Below are positions 21,402 through 34,049 of a DNA stretch of 64,000 bases, piece after piece. This DNA comes from Lepus europaeus. Taxonomy: Eukaryota; Chordata; Mammalia; Lagomorpha; Leporidae. Below the pieces are notes generated by a model, which was not told the DNA's origin, did no database searches, and saw only the letters and a program-made list of their open reading frames with translations. The position numbers and the translations under genes were made by a program. The first letter of the stretch is position 1, and every line of letters begins with the position of its first letter. The stretch is taken from NCBI RefSeq assembly GCF_033115175.1, contig NC_084838.1, positions 47,657,468-47,721,467 on the forward strand. The letters are read 5' to 3'.

Positions 21402-22676
21402 CTTTTCTGTAATTTCAACATTTTTAAAAATAATGAGCATATACACAGATGAATCAGATTAGAGGGAAATCCTTGAAAGAGTTGATTCAGCACAGCTGGG
21501 TAGACTTCAAACCATCCACTGGCAACAGTGGTGACCATGAATCAGTAACCAAGTGAGCCTCCAGCTCCCTGGGGTGAGCAAATTGATGTTCACCTCACAC
21601 TCAGTCTGGTTCTTCTGACTTTTGCTGGGTACTGAGCCTTCAGAGCCAGCACATCTGGCTCCCTAAGGACTTTTTGAGGTTTTCTGTGAACCTACTGTCC
21701 TTAGAGGTGGCTGGCAGAAAAGGAAGGGTCATCAACAATTAAGTCTTGGCCTTCAGCCAGGATACCACAGTTAAAAGTGGCAACACCCACCCTGGTCTGG
21801 AGTGGTTGGCTATGGAAAATACCTGACCCTCTCTGAACCCCAGTTACTCCAAAATCTCTCAGCTGTTGCAGCATTTTTCCTCTCTTTTTATTTGTTGGCA
21901 TCTAAATGGCAAGAACTGCCTGGTCATTGGAGGAAACATAGAAGTACAAGATGTGGTCTCTGCTTTTGAAGTTCATGGTTAAACAATCCCAGCACGGAGA
22001 CAATGTAGCAAAACAGGAAAAGTTAAACAACAAAATCGGGCATTGTGTGGTTAAATACCAAAGGGTGATGCAGGCAGTAAAATTCTGAGTACTAATTTGC
22101 TTTGGTATCCTTCAGTACTTATGGGACTGATTCTTACATCTTTATTTCGTCTTCCGGAAGTCCCTTGCCACAGGTGGCGTTTTTCCAGATAGACTCTCAG
22201 CCCCATAAGGCAAGAGCTCTGCCCTTCATTTCAGATAATTCTGTGCTATTCAGGGAAAGAGAAACCAGAATTCCCCCACAACCACTATAAGAGCACGTGG
22301 CCCCAGACTGGAGATAGACTCCAACTCTGAAGAAGAAAGTTTCCCCAAAAAAAGGGATACAAGTAGTAGAAGACAAAAGCAAATTCAAACATGACCTTGC
22401 CCATGAAACCTTCCTGGCGGCAGCTGCTGATAATCTAATGAACTTCTCCATAACTAAGCTGATTACTTACACCTCTCAGGATTCTACGCATCTGCAGTTC
22501 ATCTTCCCCTGGGCACTCCTTGTGATCTCAGCAGGCCTCCCTCATATGGCCAAATGTCAATCACTTGGGTAGCTCAGCTTCAGGAGTGAGCAGACTGTGT
22601 GGCAAAAGGACTGCGGGGACCACAAATCTCTCATTCTCCAGTAAGCTAGCTTGACTTGTTAATGTGGTAGTCTCAG
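21402..22676. other. unassigned intergenic sequence
   Basis: The stretch is unique and contains no recognised gene. 22185-22255 weakly resembles an L2 tail. Confidence 0.4.
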
Positions 22677-22686
22677 AAATCCAAAA

Positions 22687-22982
22687 GGGGCCAGCGGTGT
22701 GACGTAGTGGCTAAAGCTGCCGCCTGCAGTGCCGGCATCCCATATGGGCACTGGTTCTAGTCTTGGCTGCTCCACTTCTGATCCAGCTCTCTGCTATGGC
22801 CTGGGAAAGCAGCAGAAGATGGCCCTGGGCCCCTGCACCTGCATGGGGGACCCTGAAGAGCAGCACCGGCCTTTGTGGCCATCTGGGGAGTGAACCAGCG
22901 GATGGAAGACCTCTCTCTCTATCTCTGCCTCTGCCTCTCTGTAACTCTGCCTTTCAAATATAAATAAATAAATCTTTTTTAA
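22687..22982 (+). repeat. older C-SINE with target-site duplication
   Basis: Flanked by AAATCCAAAA at 22677-22686 and 22983-22992. A shortened second arm lacks the usual lysine-rich block. Confidence 0.93.
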
Positions 22983-23100
22983 AAATCCAAAATACACATA
23001 TGAGACTGGAAAAATAAACTCTGTCCTTTGATGCTAAGGAATACAGTTATAATGCAAAGGACAAGAATAAAATAAGGATCTTGATCATGTTTTTTAAAGT

Positions 23101-23385
23101 TTGGGGACAGGTGTTTGTAGCACTTAAGATGCCTGCATTCCATACCAGAATGCCTGGGTTCAAGTATCAGCTCAGTTTCCCTTTCCAGATTCCTGCTAAG
23201 GAGCACTTTTGGAGGCCACAGGTGATAACTCAAGGAATTGGGTCCTGGGCACCATGTGGAGATACAGATTGAGTTTCAGGCTCCTGGCTTTGGCCAGACC
23301 CAGCCTTACCTCTTGCAGGTATTTGGGGAGTGAACCAGCAGATGGGAGATTGATCTCTCTCTCCTTCAAGTAAATAAATAATAAA
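23101..23385 (+). repeat. old-type C-SINE
   Basis: Diverged head ggggacaggtgtttgtagca; body gataactcaaggaattgggt; tail caagtaaataaataataa. Confidence 0.82.
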
Positions 23386-23560
23386 TTTGTCATATTTATA
23401 TAATTTATATATAGTAAAATTTACCATATTTAAAATGTGGCAAAAAGTCACATACCATAAAATTTACCATCTTAACTATTAAGTGTGTAGGTCAATGGTG
23501 CTAACATACTTACATTGTTGTGCAACAGATCTCTAGAATTTTTCATATTGCAAAACTGAG

Positions 23561-23891
23561 GCCGGCACTGCGGCTCAATAGGCTAATCCTCTGCCTGCAG
23601 CGCCGGCACACTGGGTTCTAGTCCTGATTGGGGTGCCGGATTCTGTCCCAGTTGCTCCTCTTCCAGTCCAGCTCTCCGCTGTGGCCCAGGAAGGCAGTGG
23701 AGGATGGCCCAAGTGCTTGGGCCCTGCACCCGCATGGGAGACCAGGAGAAGCACCTGGCTCCTGGCTTCGGATCAGCGCAGTGTGCCAGCCACAGCGGCC
23801 ATTGGAGGGTGAACCAACGGTAAAGGAAGATCTTTCTCTCTGTCTCTCTCTCACTATCCACTCTTCCTGTCAAAAAACAAAAAAAACACAA
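23561..23891 (+). repeat. young C-SINE
   Basis: A full-length young copy with head gccggcactgcggctcaata. Short duplicated AAAACTGA lies in both flanks. Confidence 0.94.
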
Positions 23892-24106
23892 AAACAAAAA
23901 CTGAAACTATATTTATTGAATGACTCTTCATTTGCCTTTTACTCAACCTGTCAACCACGATTCTACTTCTGTTTCTATTAGTTTGACTACTGTAGATACC
24001 TCATATAATGGAATCATAAAGTATTTGCCTGTGACTGGCTTATATAACTTAGCATAACATTACCAAGGCTCAAATAAATTTTGAAGCAGGTGATAAGATT
24101 CCTTCT

Positions 24107-24408
24107 TGTTTTAAAAAATGTATTTATTTGAAAGGCAGAGTGACAGAAAGAGAGAGACAGAAAGAGAGACAGAGAGAATCTTCCATCTGCTGGTTCACTC
24201 CCCAAATGGCTGCAAAAGCAAGAGCTGAGCCAAAGCAAAGCCAGAATCCAGGTACTCCATCGGAGGCTCCCAGGTGGGTGACCGGGCCCTGAGTACTTGA
24301 GTCAGCATCTACTGTTTGCCAGGTGCATTAGCAGGGAGCTAGATCAGAAGCAGAGTAGCTGGGACTCTAAGAAGTGGCTTAACCTGCTGCTCCAAAATGC
24401 TGGCCCCT
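24107..24408 (-). repeat. older C-SINE
   Basis: A reverse full-length copy inserted next to an antisense L1M relic. Confidence 0.88.
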
Positions 24409-25150
24409 GATTCTCTATTTTAAGGCTGAATATTATCCCATTGCATGTATATACCAGATTTCCTTTACTTTTCATCAGTCCATGAACATTTAGGTTGTTT
24501 TCATCATGTAGCTACTGTGACTAATGCTTCTGTGGATATGTACATACATCTCTTCAAGGTCCTGCTTTCAATTACTGGGTCATAGAATTCATTTTTAATT
24601 TTCTGAGGAAACTTCATGCTGTTTTCCACAGTTATGCATCATTTTACATTCCCATCAGTAGTGCACAGTGTTTAAATTTCTGCACATCCTCTTCAAAACT
24701 TTTTATTTTCTGGTTTGGGGATAGGGCAAACCTAATGGGTTTAAGGTGAAAACTCACCCCTTTCAGGTGAACAATTCTTTGAGTTTTGACAAATACATAC
24801 CTTAGTGTAGTCAGACTCTAGTCGGCCCATTTCCATCACTCCCTAAGTTCTCTGGGACTAGTACCCTGGGGAATGACTCATCTGTATTCCGACCCTAAAT
24901 TTCTGACTTCTTCCAGAATATAAAAAAAAATCATAATAAATACCTTTGAAATTAGTTTCTTTCATTTGATCCAATCATGTATCTGCATGTTTCTGGTCCC
25001 CTAGAAGTATACCATTGTATGGACGTATTACCGTGCATCTATTCACTAGTTTATTCCTCTCTTCACCATTTGAAATGGTTTCAATTTTGAGTGCTTATGA
25101 ATAAAATCCCTATAACTTTATTCATCTTTTTAATTTCTATACATTTGCAT
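24409..25150 (-). mobile_element. L1M relic, antisense (3' part)
   Basis: Reverse complement of old L1 ORF2 C-terminal and 3' UTR blocks: catttaggttgttttcatca, then ctggtcccctagaagtatac, then ttgtatggacgtattacc. Heavily decayed. Confidence 0.75.
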
Positions 25151-25156
25151 ACATAG

Positions 25157-25468
25157 TTTTTAAAAAAGATTTATTTGTTTATTTCAAAGTCAGAGTTACA
25201 CAGAAAGAGAAAGAGAGGCAGAAAGAGAGGTCTTCTATCAGCTGGTTCACTCCCCAATCGGCCGCAACAAAGCCAGGAGCCAGGAGCTTCTTCTGGGTCT
25301 CCCATGCAGGTGCCGGGGCCCAAGAACTTGGGCTATCTTCTACTGCTTTCCCAGGCCATAGCAGAGAGCTGGATCAGAAGTGGAGCAGCCAGGTCTCGAA
25401 CCAGCGCCCATATAGGATGCCGACACTGCAGGCGGTGGCTTAGCCCGCTACGCCACAGTCGGCCCCCA
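25157..25468 (-). repeat. older C-SINE inside the L1M relic
   Basis: A reverse copy interrupting the antisense L1M. GCATACATAGTTTTT-like flanks are seen on both sides (25148-25162 and 25470-25482, imperfect). Confidence 0.9.
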
Positions 25469-26448
25469 TGCATAGTTTTTGCATCACCTTGTTTTTGTTT
25501 CCCTTGGGTAAATACCTGGAAAATTAAATAGTAAGCATCGGTTTAATTTTATAAGGAAATATTGGGCTTTATCTGTTGTGGCTGTGTCATTTTTCATTCC
25601 CATGACCAACATATGAGACTTAGTTAACCTACATCCTCACTGGCATTTGTTGTCACTTTTTGTTAGTATTTAAGCCATCTTAACATATGTGTAGTGATAT
25701 CTCAATGTGACTTTAAGTTTCATTTCCCTAATGCCTAACAATGTTGAGTATTTTTTGTGTGGGGTGGTTTATTTTCCATTCATTTATCTACTTTGGTAAA
25801 GTGTTCAAGTCGTTTTTAATTTGGTTGTTTCTTCTTGCTTAGTCTTCAGAGTTTCACATATTCTTAACAAATATGTGATTTGCAAGTATTTTCTCTCAGT
25901 CTGTGGCTTGTCTGATCATTTCTCAATGCTGCATTTTGCTGAGCAGAATTTTTTCCTTTGGAGTAAGTGCAATTTATCAGTTTTTTCTTTCATAAACACA
26001 GCTTCTGAATTATAGCTAAGGAATTTTTACCCAGCACAAGGATACAAAGATTACTTCCCACATTTTCTTCTTAAAAATTATGGTTTTAATATTTAAGTTA
26101 CTTATTCATTTTGAGTTAATTCTTGAATAATTTGTCAAGTAGGTTGAGGTTGATTTTCTTGCATGTGGATGCCCAACTGGTCCAGCATCATTTGTTGAAA
26201 ATATTATCATTTCTTCATTGAATTTTCTTTGTATTTCTGTCCAAAATTAGTTGGCCACAAACGTGGATGTATTTATACATTCTCCATTCTGTTCCACTAA
26301 TCTGTGTATATTCTATCGCAAACCACTCTCTCGGTTCATGCAACTTTATAAAACGTCTTGAAACCAGACAGCATGAATCCTCCAACTTGTTCTATTTCAA
26401 AATTGTTTAAGTCGTTCTAATTCCCTTGTATCCTTCTACTACTTTTGG
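25469..26448 (-). mobile_element. L1M relic, antisense (ORF2 part)
   Basis: Continuation of the same element: cccttgggtaaatacctgg, then tgttgagtattttttgtg, then tcttttgatct-like and ccagcatcatttgttgaaaa blocks of antisense ORF2. Confidence 0.8.
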
Positions 26449-26466
26449 ACTTATGTTATTCTTTTT

Positions 26467-26510
26467 GTTTTGTTTTGTTTTGTTTGTTTTTGACAGGCAG
26501 AGTGGACAGT

Positions 26511-26550
<40 letters not shown>

Positions 26551-26822
26551 TCTTCCTTTTCTGTTGGTTCACCCTCCAATGCCTGCTGTGGCCGGCACAC
26601 TGCACTGATCTGAAGCCAGGAGCCAGGTGCTTCTCCTGGTCTTCCATGCAGGTGCAGGGCCCAAGCACTTGGGCCATCCTCCACTGCACTCCCTGGCCAC
26701 AGCAGAGAGCTGGCCTGGAAGAGGGGCAACCGGGACAGAATCCAGCACCCCGACCAGGACTAGAACCCAGTGTGATGGCACCACAGGTGGAGGATTAGCC
26801 TATAGAGCTGCGGCGCTGGCGT
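26467..26822 (-). repeat. young C-SINE with target-site duplication
   Basis: A reverse copy with (GA)n-expanded tail region and T/G-rich A-tail complement. Flanked by ACTTATGTTATTCTTT (26449 onward) and ACTTATACTATTCTTT (26823-26838). It landed in the L1M relic. Confidence 0.92.
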
Positions 26823-26878
26823 ACTTATACTATTCTTTATTTTTCTAGTATCTTTTGAAGGTAGAAACATGAATTGGA

Positions 26879-27230
26879 TAGGCCGGCACCGTGGCTTAAC
26901 AGACTAATCCTCCGCCTTGCGGTGCCGGCACACCGGGTTCTAGTCCCGGTCTGGGCACCGATCCTGTCCCGGTTGCCCCTCTTCCAGGCCAGCTCTCTGC
27001 TGTGGCCAGGGAGTGCAGTGGAGGATGGCCCAAGTGCTTGGGCCCTGCACCCCATGGGAGACCAGGATAAGCACCTGGCTCCTGCCATCAGAATAGCGTG
27101 GTGCCCCGGCCGCAGCGCGGCTACCGCGGCGGCCATTGGAGGGTGAACCAATGGCAAAAAGGAAGACCTTTCTCTCTGTCTCCCTCTACTGTCCACTCTG
27201 CCTGTCAAAAATTAAAAAAAAAAAAGAAAA
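26879..27230 (+). repeat. young C-SINE with target-site duplication
   Basis: Perfect GAAACATGAATTGGA flanks at 26864-26878 and 27231-27245. It lies head-to-head, only about 55 bases from the previous SINE. Confidence 0.96.
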
Positions 27231-27289
27231 GAAACATGAATTGGAGACTTCTTAAAAAATCATAATCATGTAATGATATAAATTTCACG

Positions 27290-27605
27290 TGTGAATCCTC
27301 TCTTCAACTACCCTCACTGTTTGGAGGTTCACAGTCCAAGATCACGTGGGCCTCATTGGTTTGGCCTCTGGTGATGGGTTGTGCTGAGTCCTGAAAAGAC
27401 AGGTAGCATAATAGGATAAGAGAGGGGAAGTGCAAATGGCTGTACCTATCCTTATAAAGCCACCTACATTCCATGGTAGGGCCCCCTCCGTAAGGACCTA
27501 ATCCAATCTACTCACTTCGCAAAGGGAAGGCCCTATCTCTAAGCACCAAAAGACTGTAGGGACTAAACTGTATGAATTTGGTGGCCAAATCATATTAAAA
27601 CCATA
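27290..27605 (-). mobile_element. MLT1-like LTR relic
   Basis: Reverse orientation of the MaLR LTR pattern: tccttataaagccacctac, then ccccctccgtaaggacctaa, then gaatttggtggccaaat. It is old and non-coding. Confidence 0.5.
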
Positions 27606-27659
27606 GTAAGCACCACAATACCCTGTGGCCCCCCACAGAGATAGTCAAATCAGGCCTCT

Positions 27660-27800
27660 GCTGGAGAATCTACCATTTTTTTGAAGAATTGTTATCTAAC
27701 TTTCTTTCTCTCATTATTAGACTGTGGGCAGCAATCATGTCATATTTATTTCTTTATCTCTAGAAGCTATTTCTATAAATGTTTACAGAGTTGAGACATA
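27660..27800 (+). repeat. L2-like 3' relic
   Basis: ttagactgtgggcagcaat, then catatttatttctttatctc, fits the L2 terminal pattern. Confidence 0.45.
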
Positions 27801-28980
27801 AAATATGGGGCTTTCAAGTGCTATTTATTTTTTATATTTTGGAAAATCCAATAAAGGCAGCTCAACAAGCTCCAACTTTAGTAGGAATTTGTTCAGTTCA
27901 GCGCTGTTAACACTGATGGCTTCAACATTCGGCAAAAACTCTGTATAGAGGCTACTTTTTGCGCATAAGATTTACAACATTCATGTGTATGCATTTGTAA
28001 GTGATATTGAAGAGATCCTCGCCAAGCCAGTCAGGGATATAAGTATGTCACTGTAAAATACCAACAATCCTCTGACATTTAAACACCACTCCCAAAACTA
28101 CTAGAAACTCAGGCCAAAATCTCTCCCTGTGGTTCCCTGGGGATAAAATAGTGGATAAAATAAATTCCAGGCCGCATGGAACTCCCCTGCCCTTTGTGAC
28201 TCCAGGCCTCCTCCTCAGTTCTGTTCTCTGAACGCCTGGCACAGCCTGTGGCGCCCTGCTGCAGCCGTCCTGCCAAACTGTCTGGCCTTATCTGCAGTCA
28301 ACCTCCCTTTACCCTCTGCACTCTAGGCACAATGGCCTCTTACTGATCCTGGAACGTGCCCGCTCATAGCCATTCCTGCTTTGTGGATTTTGTAACAGCG
28401 TCTCCCTTTCTGTTGAAAGCTCTGTTAATCGCTTTTGTGACATGGGTAAGGGATGGAGAACAAAACAAACCCTGAGAGAATCTCTACAACCACACCCATC
28501 CTCTGAGAAAGTCATCAGTCCTTCTTGTCAGATACAGACATATACAAAACAAAGACAACTCAAAATAGAAACTAATTAGTTTTTTTAAGTAAGGAAGTAT
28601 TTTTTTTTCTTCTGCATTTGCCAAAATATTCTTGAAACCAGTAGCATGCAATCTGTAAGGTTCCGAATACCAAAAAAAAAAAAAAAAAAAAAAAATCCCT
28701 ATTTGAACTGATTTATAAAACTGGCATCCCAACATCACATTAAGTTAACACTAAATTAGACAAGTTAAAGGACTGAAAATCCACAAGCAGGCAAAACTCA
28801 GTTAATCATTTATATTTATATGTGTCTAATTTAAAATGTAGACATATTTTAATAAAACCTACAGAACCATGCGCAATGGCACAATGTCTAAACACATGGA
28901 CACACATTTCATGCTATGGCAGATTTAACCAAGTGGCCTGTCTATGAATTGAACAAACTAGGAATTCCTCAAGTACACGG
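27801..28980. other. unassigned intergenic sequence
   Basis: No gene recognised. An A-run of 24 bases (28672-28695) follows sequence that I cannot assign to a known retroelement. Confidence 0.4.
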
Positions 28981-28984
28981 TCAG

Positions 28985-29190
28985 AACATTAAGACAACAG
29001 GCCTTGGAATCAGAAAAGCAAGCCCAAACCTATCATTTCCTCGCATGTTACAACAGATATTTAAGTCTAAGCCTTCTCACTAATAATAGTATTTTGAAAG
29101 TACTTATTTTACAAATTTACTATACAGATGAGATTATGTATGTACAATGTTTAGCACAGCACCTGAGATAGAGTATGTAAAAATTGACTA
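28985..29190 (+). repeat. MIR relic
   Basis: Diverged: acaacaggccttggaatcag near the head and tgtttagcacagcacctgag at the 3' end. Confidence 0.6.
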
Positions 29191-29202
29191 TTTTTCATTT
29201 CA

Positions 29203-29527
29203 TCAGGCGTGGCACAGCAGGTTAAGCCACCATGATATCCACATCCCATCCTGGGGTGCTAGTTTAAGTCATGGCTGCTCTGCTTCCAGTCCAGCTCCTT
29301 GCTGATGCACCTGGGAAGCAGCAGACAATGGCTCAAGAAGTTGAGTTCCTGCTACTCACATGGGAGACCTGGATGGAGTTCCTTCCTGGATCCTGGCTTC
29401 AACTTTGCTCACTTCCAGCTGTTGTGGCCATTTGGAGAATGAACCAGCTGATGAAAATCTCTCTCACTCTGTATATCTCTATTTCTCTGTCACTCTACCT
29501 TTCAAGTAAATAATGACATATTTTTAA
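29203..29527 (+). repeat. older C-SINE
   Basis: Head caggcgtggcacagcaggtt, full body and tail caagtaaataatgacat. Confidence 0.87.
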
Positions 29528-30406
29528 AAAATGAATATTACTCTTTCTATTGTTGAAGCTCTACAAATTAAAAATTAATAGCCATGATTTGTATGAAACA
29601 TCAAGTAATGAGTCTCAGTGGTTAATTTAAAAGATGAAACAATTAAGCACGATATGTTCATATGATTTTTAAGTGGTGACAAGAGAAAAGAATCATGAAG
29701 AATAATTCAAGTCTGCATCTGTGTTCATTTATTCATGGAAGTAATGCTTTACTCAAGTGTGCCTGTCTTGATTATCTCCGTTAGAAACAAGAAACACTTG
29801 TTAAACTTTATCCACCTAAAAAAAAACTTTACAATGTGAGTAGAAATGAAAATAAACTCCTAATTTACAGACAGTGAGTTAATAGGCATTTGCTACTTCT
29901 CCCTCTCTTAATCCATTATATCAAAGTAAACAAATCTTTCAAGGGCATAAAGCCAAAAAGACACAGAAAGTGGAAGAAAAGACAGGAACTGCAAGCTAAA
30001 AACTGTTAGGCCAAAGTTAGTTGATACAGCAGACATGTTAGCAGACACGAGGGGTCTGTTTGCTTGGGGTGATGCCAAATAATCAACCTCTACTGGGAGT
30101 TGTTCAGAGAAAAGCCTTTTCTGACTTGTGGCAGGTAAAGAAGACAGTAGGAAAGTATGGTTCCCTGCAACAGCTACCTTTCCAAGAAGCAGTTTGCTAG
30201 AGCTTTTCATAGGATGGGTTAGGGTAGTAGCCAGGATGTAGACAAGAAGAGGGCAAGAGCACCTTTCCTGCTTGCAACAAGCATCTTTATACTCCGTGTG
30301 TTCAACAATCTGACTCACACCGGTTTCTCACAGCTTTCCTTGTTTGTGGTTTTCTGGATCCCCCGAGTACACTGTTGCAAGATAAGCTTTCCTGGAACAT
30401 ACTCTG

Positions 30407-30437
<31 letters not shown>

Positions 30438-30590
30438 GCAAGAGAGTAAATCTATTCAGATTCTCTGCCCTTGTTCCAGTGCCCTCATTTTGCCTAAATC
30501 GTACAGTCTTAGTTACAGACACCAACATGTTACTGCTAAAGTGACTGGTAGGAGAAAGCAATACACATACTATGAAACTCTAAACATAAA
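29528..30590. other. unassigned intergenic sequence
   Basis: It contains a 136-codon minus-strand frame (29908-30318) that begins with GTG rather than ATG and shows no recognisable domain, so it is not called as a gene. An A-run of about 29 bases lies at 30406-30434. Confidence 0.4.
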
Positions 30591-30592
30591 AC

Positions 30593-30775
30593 TAGCCACC
30601 TACATGGGAGACCTGGGTGAAGCTGCTGGCTCCTGGCTTCGGCCTGACACAGCCCTGCTGTTGCAGCCACTTAGGAAGTAGACCAGTGGATGGAAGATCT
30701 CTCTCTCTCTCTCTCCTCCTCCTCCTCTCTATTTAACTCTGACTTTCAAATAAATAAAATAAATCTTTTAAAAAC
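30593..30775 (+). repeat. C-SINE, 5'-truncated
   Basis: Begins at the ccacctacatgggagacctg motif in the middle of the body and continues to (CT)n(CCT)n and aaataaatctttta. Confidence 0.88.
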
Positions 30776-30779
30776 ATAG

Positions 30780-31737
30780 GAGCAATTGGAATTAAACTTT
30801 AAAACAACTAATCCTGTTTGGAAATTTGCAAAGGACCTCAATAGACAGTTCTCAAGGAAATACAAATGGCCAACAGATACATTTTTTAAAATGCTCAGGG
30901 TCACTAGCCATCAGGGAAAAGCAAATCAAAATCACAATGAGATATCACTGCACCTCAGTGATCACTGCACCTATGATCAAAAAGACAAAAGTAGTAAATA
31001 CTGACGAGGATGTGGAGAAAGGGGAACGCCTATATGCTGTTGGTGGTTGGGAATATAAATTAGTACAAACAACTTGGAGATTCCTTTAAAAACTAGAAAT
31101 AGAACTGCCATATGATCCAGTCATTCCGCAACTAAGCATATATTCAAAAGACATGGCATCATATTAACAAAGAGATAACCTGTTCCACCATGTTTGTTAC
31201 ACTATTAACAATAGCCAAGATATGGAACCAACCAGGGGGTCCATCATCATATGACTAAATAAAGAAATGTGGTTAAGATCAAGTGTAGAAAATGTGGTAT
31301 ATATACACATGGAATATTAACCATAGAAAAGGATGAATTCCTATCATTTGCAGCAAATGGATGAAACTAGAAGATATGATATTAAGTGAAATAAGCCAGA
31401 CACAGAAAAATACTGTATAATCTCCCTCATATGTGGAAGATTTAAAAAAAAAAAACCTTCAGTCTGAATATATAATAATTCCTAGGGCCTGGGAGAGGTA
31501 AAGGAGATAGAAGGAGTTTGGATAACAGGTACCAAATCAGAGTTAGACTGCAAAAATTTCCTAGTACTACACAGCATAGTCTTCTATTTATAAGCAAATA
31601 GGAACCCTAAGGCTCTAATCACAAAGTAATGTCAAAAAAGGGGAGATGTTGATTACTCTGATTTTAATAGTACACATTGTGTACATATGCTAAAATATCA
31701 CAAAATAGCCAATAAATATGTATATTAAAAATAAGGG
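30780..31737 (+). mobile_element. L1 relic: ORF2 C-terminus and 3' UTR
   Basis: Clear L1 ORF2 blocks: aaggacctcaatagacagtt, then gggaaaagcaaatcaaaatc, then tggatgaaactagaagatat. They are followed by an older-type 3' UTR. Several in-frame stops. Confidence 0.88.
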
Positions 31738-32100
31738 AGGGGGTGGTGCTGTGGCATAGGAGGTGAAGCTGCCACGTGCAGAGCTGGCCTCCTATATCGG
31801 CAACGGTTTGAGTCCCGGATGCTCCACTTCCAACCCGGCTCTCTGCTATGTCCTGGGAGGGCAGTAAAGGATGGCCCAAGTCCTTGGGCCCCTGTACCCG
31901 CATGGAAGACACGGAAAAAACTGCTGGCTCCTGGCTTTGGATTGGCTCAGCTCCGGCCGTTTTGGCCATCTGGGGGTTAAGCTAGCGGATGGAAGAACTC
32001 TCTCTTTCTCTGCCTCTGCCTCTCTATAGCTCTGCCTTTCAAGCAAATAAATAAATCTAAAAATAAATAAATCTATAAATAAATAAATAAATAAATAAAG
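31738..32100 (+). repeat. older C-SINE with TAAA-repeat tail
   Basis: A full-length copy whose tail has expanded into (TAAA)n at 32045-32099. First of three consecutive SINEs. Confidence 0.9.
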
Positions 32101-32402
32101 ATCCAGCAATGTGGCGTAGTAGGTTAAGACTCTGCCTCTGGCACCAGCATCCCATATGGGCGCCAGTTGGAGTCCCCACTGCTCCATTACAAATCCAGCT
32201 CTCTGCCAATGGCCTGGGAAAACAGTAGAAGATGGCCCAAGTGCTTGGGCTCCTGACTTCTGGCTTTGGATCAGCCCAGCTCCAGCAATCATGGCCACTT
32301 GAGGAGTGAACAGTAAATGAAAGACCTCTCTCTCTCTCTCTCTTCCTCTCTCTGTCTGTAACTCTGCCACTCAAATAAATAAGTAAATCTTTAGAAAAAA
32401 AA
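32101..32402 (+). repeat. older C-SINE, second of a tandem pair
   Basis: Starts directly at the tail of the previous SINE (atccagcaatgtggcgtagt) and ends at aaataagtaaatctttag. Confidence 0.9.
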
Positions 32403-32414
32403 CTTAGGATTTTT

Positions 32415-32735
32415 TTTTTTTGACAGGCAGAGTGGACAGTGAGAGAGAGAGACAGAGAGAAAGGTCTTCCTTTGCCGTTGGTTCACCCTCCAATGGCCAC
32501 CACGGCCGGCAGACTGCGCTGATCCGAAGCCAGGAGCCAGGTGCTTCTCCTGGTCTCCCATGAGGGTGCAGAGCCCAAGGACCTGGGCCATCCTCCACTG
32601 CCTTCCTGGGCCATAGCAGAGGGCTGGCCTGGAAGAGGGGCAACCGGGACAGAATCCGGCGCCCCGACCGGGACTAGAACCCGGTATGCCGGCACCGCAG
32701 GTGGAGGATTAGCCTATTGAGCCGCGGCGCTGGCC
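32415..32735 (-). repeat. young C-SINE with short target-site duplication
   Basis: A reverse full-length copy flanked by AGGATTTTT at 32406-32414 and 32736-32744, directly after the tandem pair. Confidence 0.93.
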
Positions 32736-32744
32736 AGGATTTTT

Positions 32745-33475
32745 AAAATATATAAAAATGAAAAAATGGGCAAATGAGATATTATATCACATAATAATAA
32801 AGTGCCCTAATGAAAAATAAAATAACAAGTGTTATATTGGATATAACATGGAAAATTTGAACTCTCATATATTGTTGTTGGTAATATAAATGGTGTAGCC
32901 ACTTCAGAAAACAGACAACAGTTCTTCAAATGGTTAAACAGAATTACCCTATGATTCAGTGATTTTACTCCTAGGTATATACCCAAGAGAAATTAAAACA
33001 TGTCTATACAAAAGTTAATACATAATTATTCACAGTAGCATTATTCTTAATAGTCAAAAAGTAGAAATATCCAAAGCCATCAACTGACAAATGAAGATAT
33101 AAAATATATATCCATACAATGGAACATTATTTGACAATTAGAGATATGAAATACTGCCTGCTACAAAACAGAGGGACCTTGAAGACATTATACTAAGTGA
33201 AAGAGTGCAGTTAAACAATGATTCCATCTATATGAAGTGTTTAGATTAGCCAAATTCAATATACAGAAAGTAGATTAGTGGTTGCCCAAGACTTGAGTGA
33301 GGAGGCAATGGAGGATGAGATATGGGCAGGGGAGGTGACTTTTAAAAAGCACATAATCTATCTGGGGAGTGATGATGTGATGATTTATAGAACTCCATAG
33401 ATACACAAAAGCCTCTGAATTACACACTCTAAATCCGTGAGTTGTATGATTTGTGAATTACATTTAAATAGAGCT
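32745..33475 (+). mobile_element. old L1M relic: ORF2 C-terminus and 3' UTR
   Basis: Diagnostic old-L1 blocks: tttactcctaggtatatacc, then atccatacaatggaacatta, then gaattacacactctaaatcc near the 3' end. Confidence 0.85.
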
Positions 33476-33507
33476 TTTCAGGAAGATAGGGGTCCTTTCT
33501 CCAGGAG

Positions 33508-33510
33508 GTT

Positions 33511-33550
<40 letters not shown>

Positions 33551-33552
33551 CG
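33508..33552. repeat. (GA)n microsatellite
   Basis: About 20 GA units with one AA interruption, ending in GCGCGAG. Confidence 0.95.
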
Positions 33553-34049
33553 CGAGCTTGTCTGCTCTCTGCAGATGTGGGATGTAGGCTTAGACTAAAG
33601 TTCTGAACTACATTTAAGCTTGGGGCCGCCTTCTCTTTTTGCTCCCAGAAAGCTGGCAATGTTTGTCCTTCAGGTAGGAGATCATCTGATCCCTGAGGAA
33701 TCCGAGCAGCCCATGTGAGTAGGTCTGAAGATACTGACATGTCTCAAAAAAAAAAAAAAAAAAATTCCTCTAAAGACTCCATGACAAGGGGGCTCATAGA
33801 CAACACACTGACCTCCTCTCAGAGCTTGCGGTCAGCTTTTTGGTGCCCTGCTCTCACACAGCCACGACACCAGATATTGGAGGAAAGCCTCTCATGTAAA
33901 AGCAGAGGCTTACAAAAGCAGCCAGAAGCAAAGCAACCTGGAGGAGAGACTAGCAGGAGGAAGGAAATCCCAAAAATTAACATCAGAATACATGAGAAGA
34001 CACTGTATCCATGAAATAAGAACAGGATGCTATTTTTAAAAGACTCAAA
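33553..34049. other. unassigned intergenic sequence
   Basis: No gene recognised; an A-run lies at 33746-33763. Confidence 0.4.

Noticed and set aside
29908..30318. 136-codon minus-strand frame
   Set aside because: Non-ATG start, no domain or known similarity, no splice or promoter context; treated as chance.
31846..32370. 174-codon minus-strand frame
   Set aside because: It is composed of two adjacent C-SINEs read in antisense.
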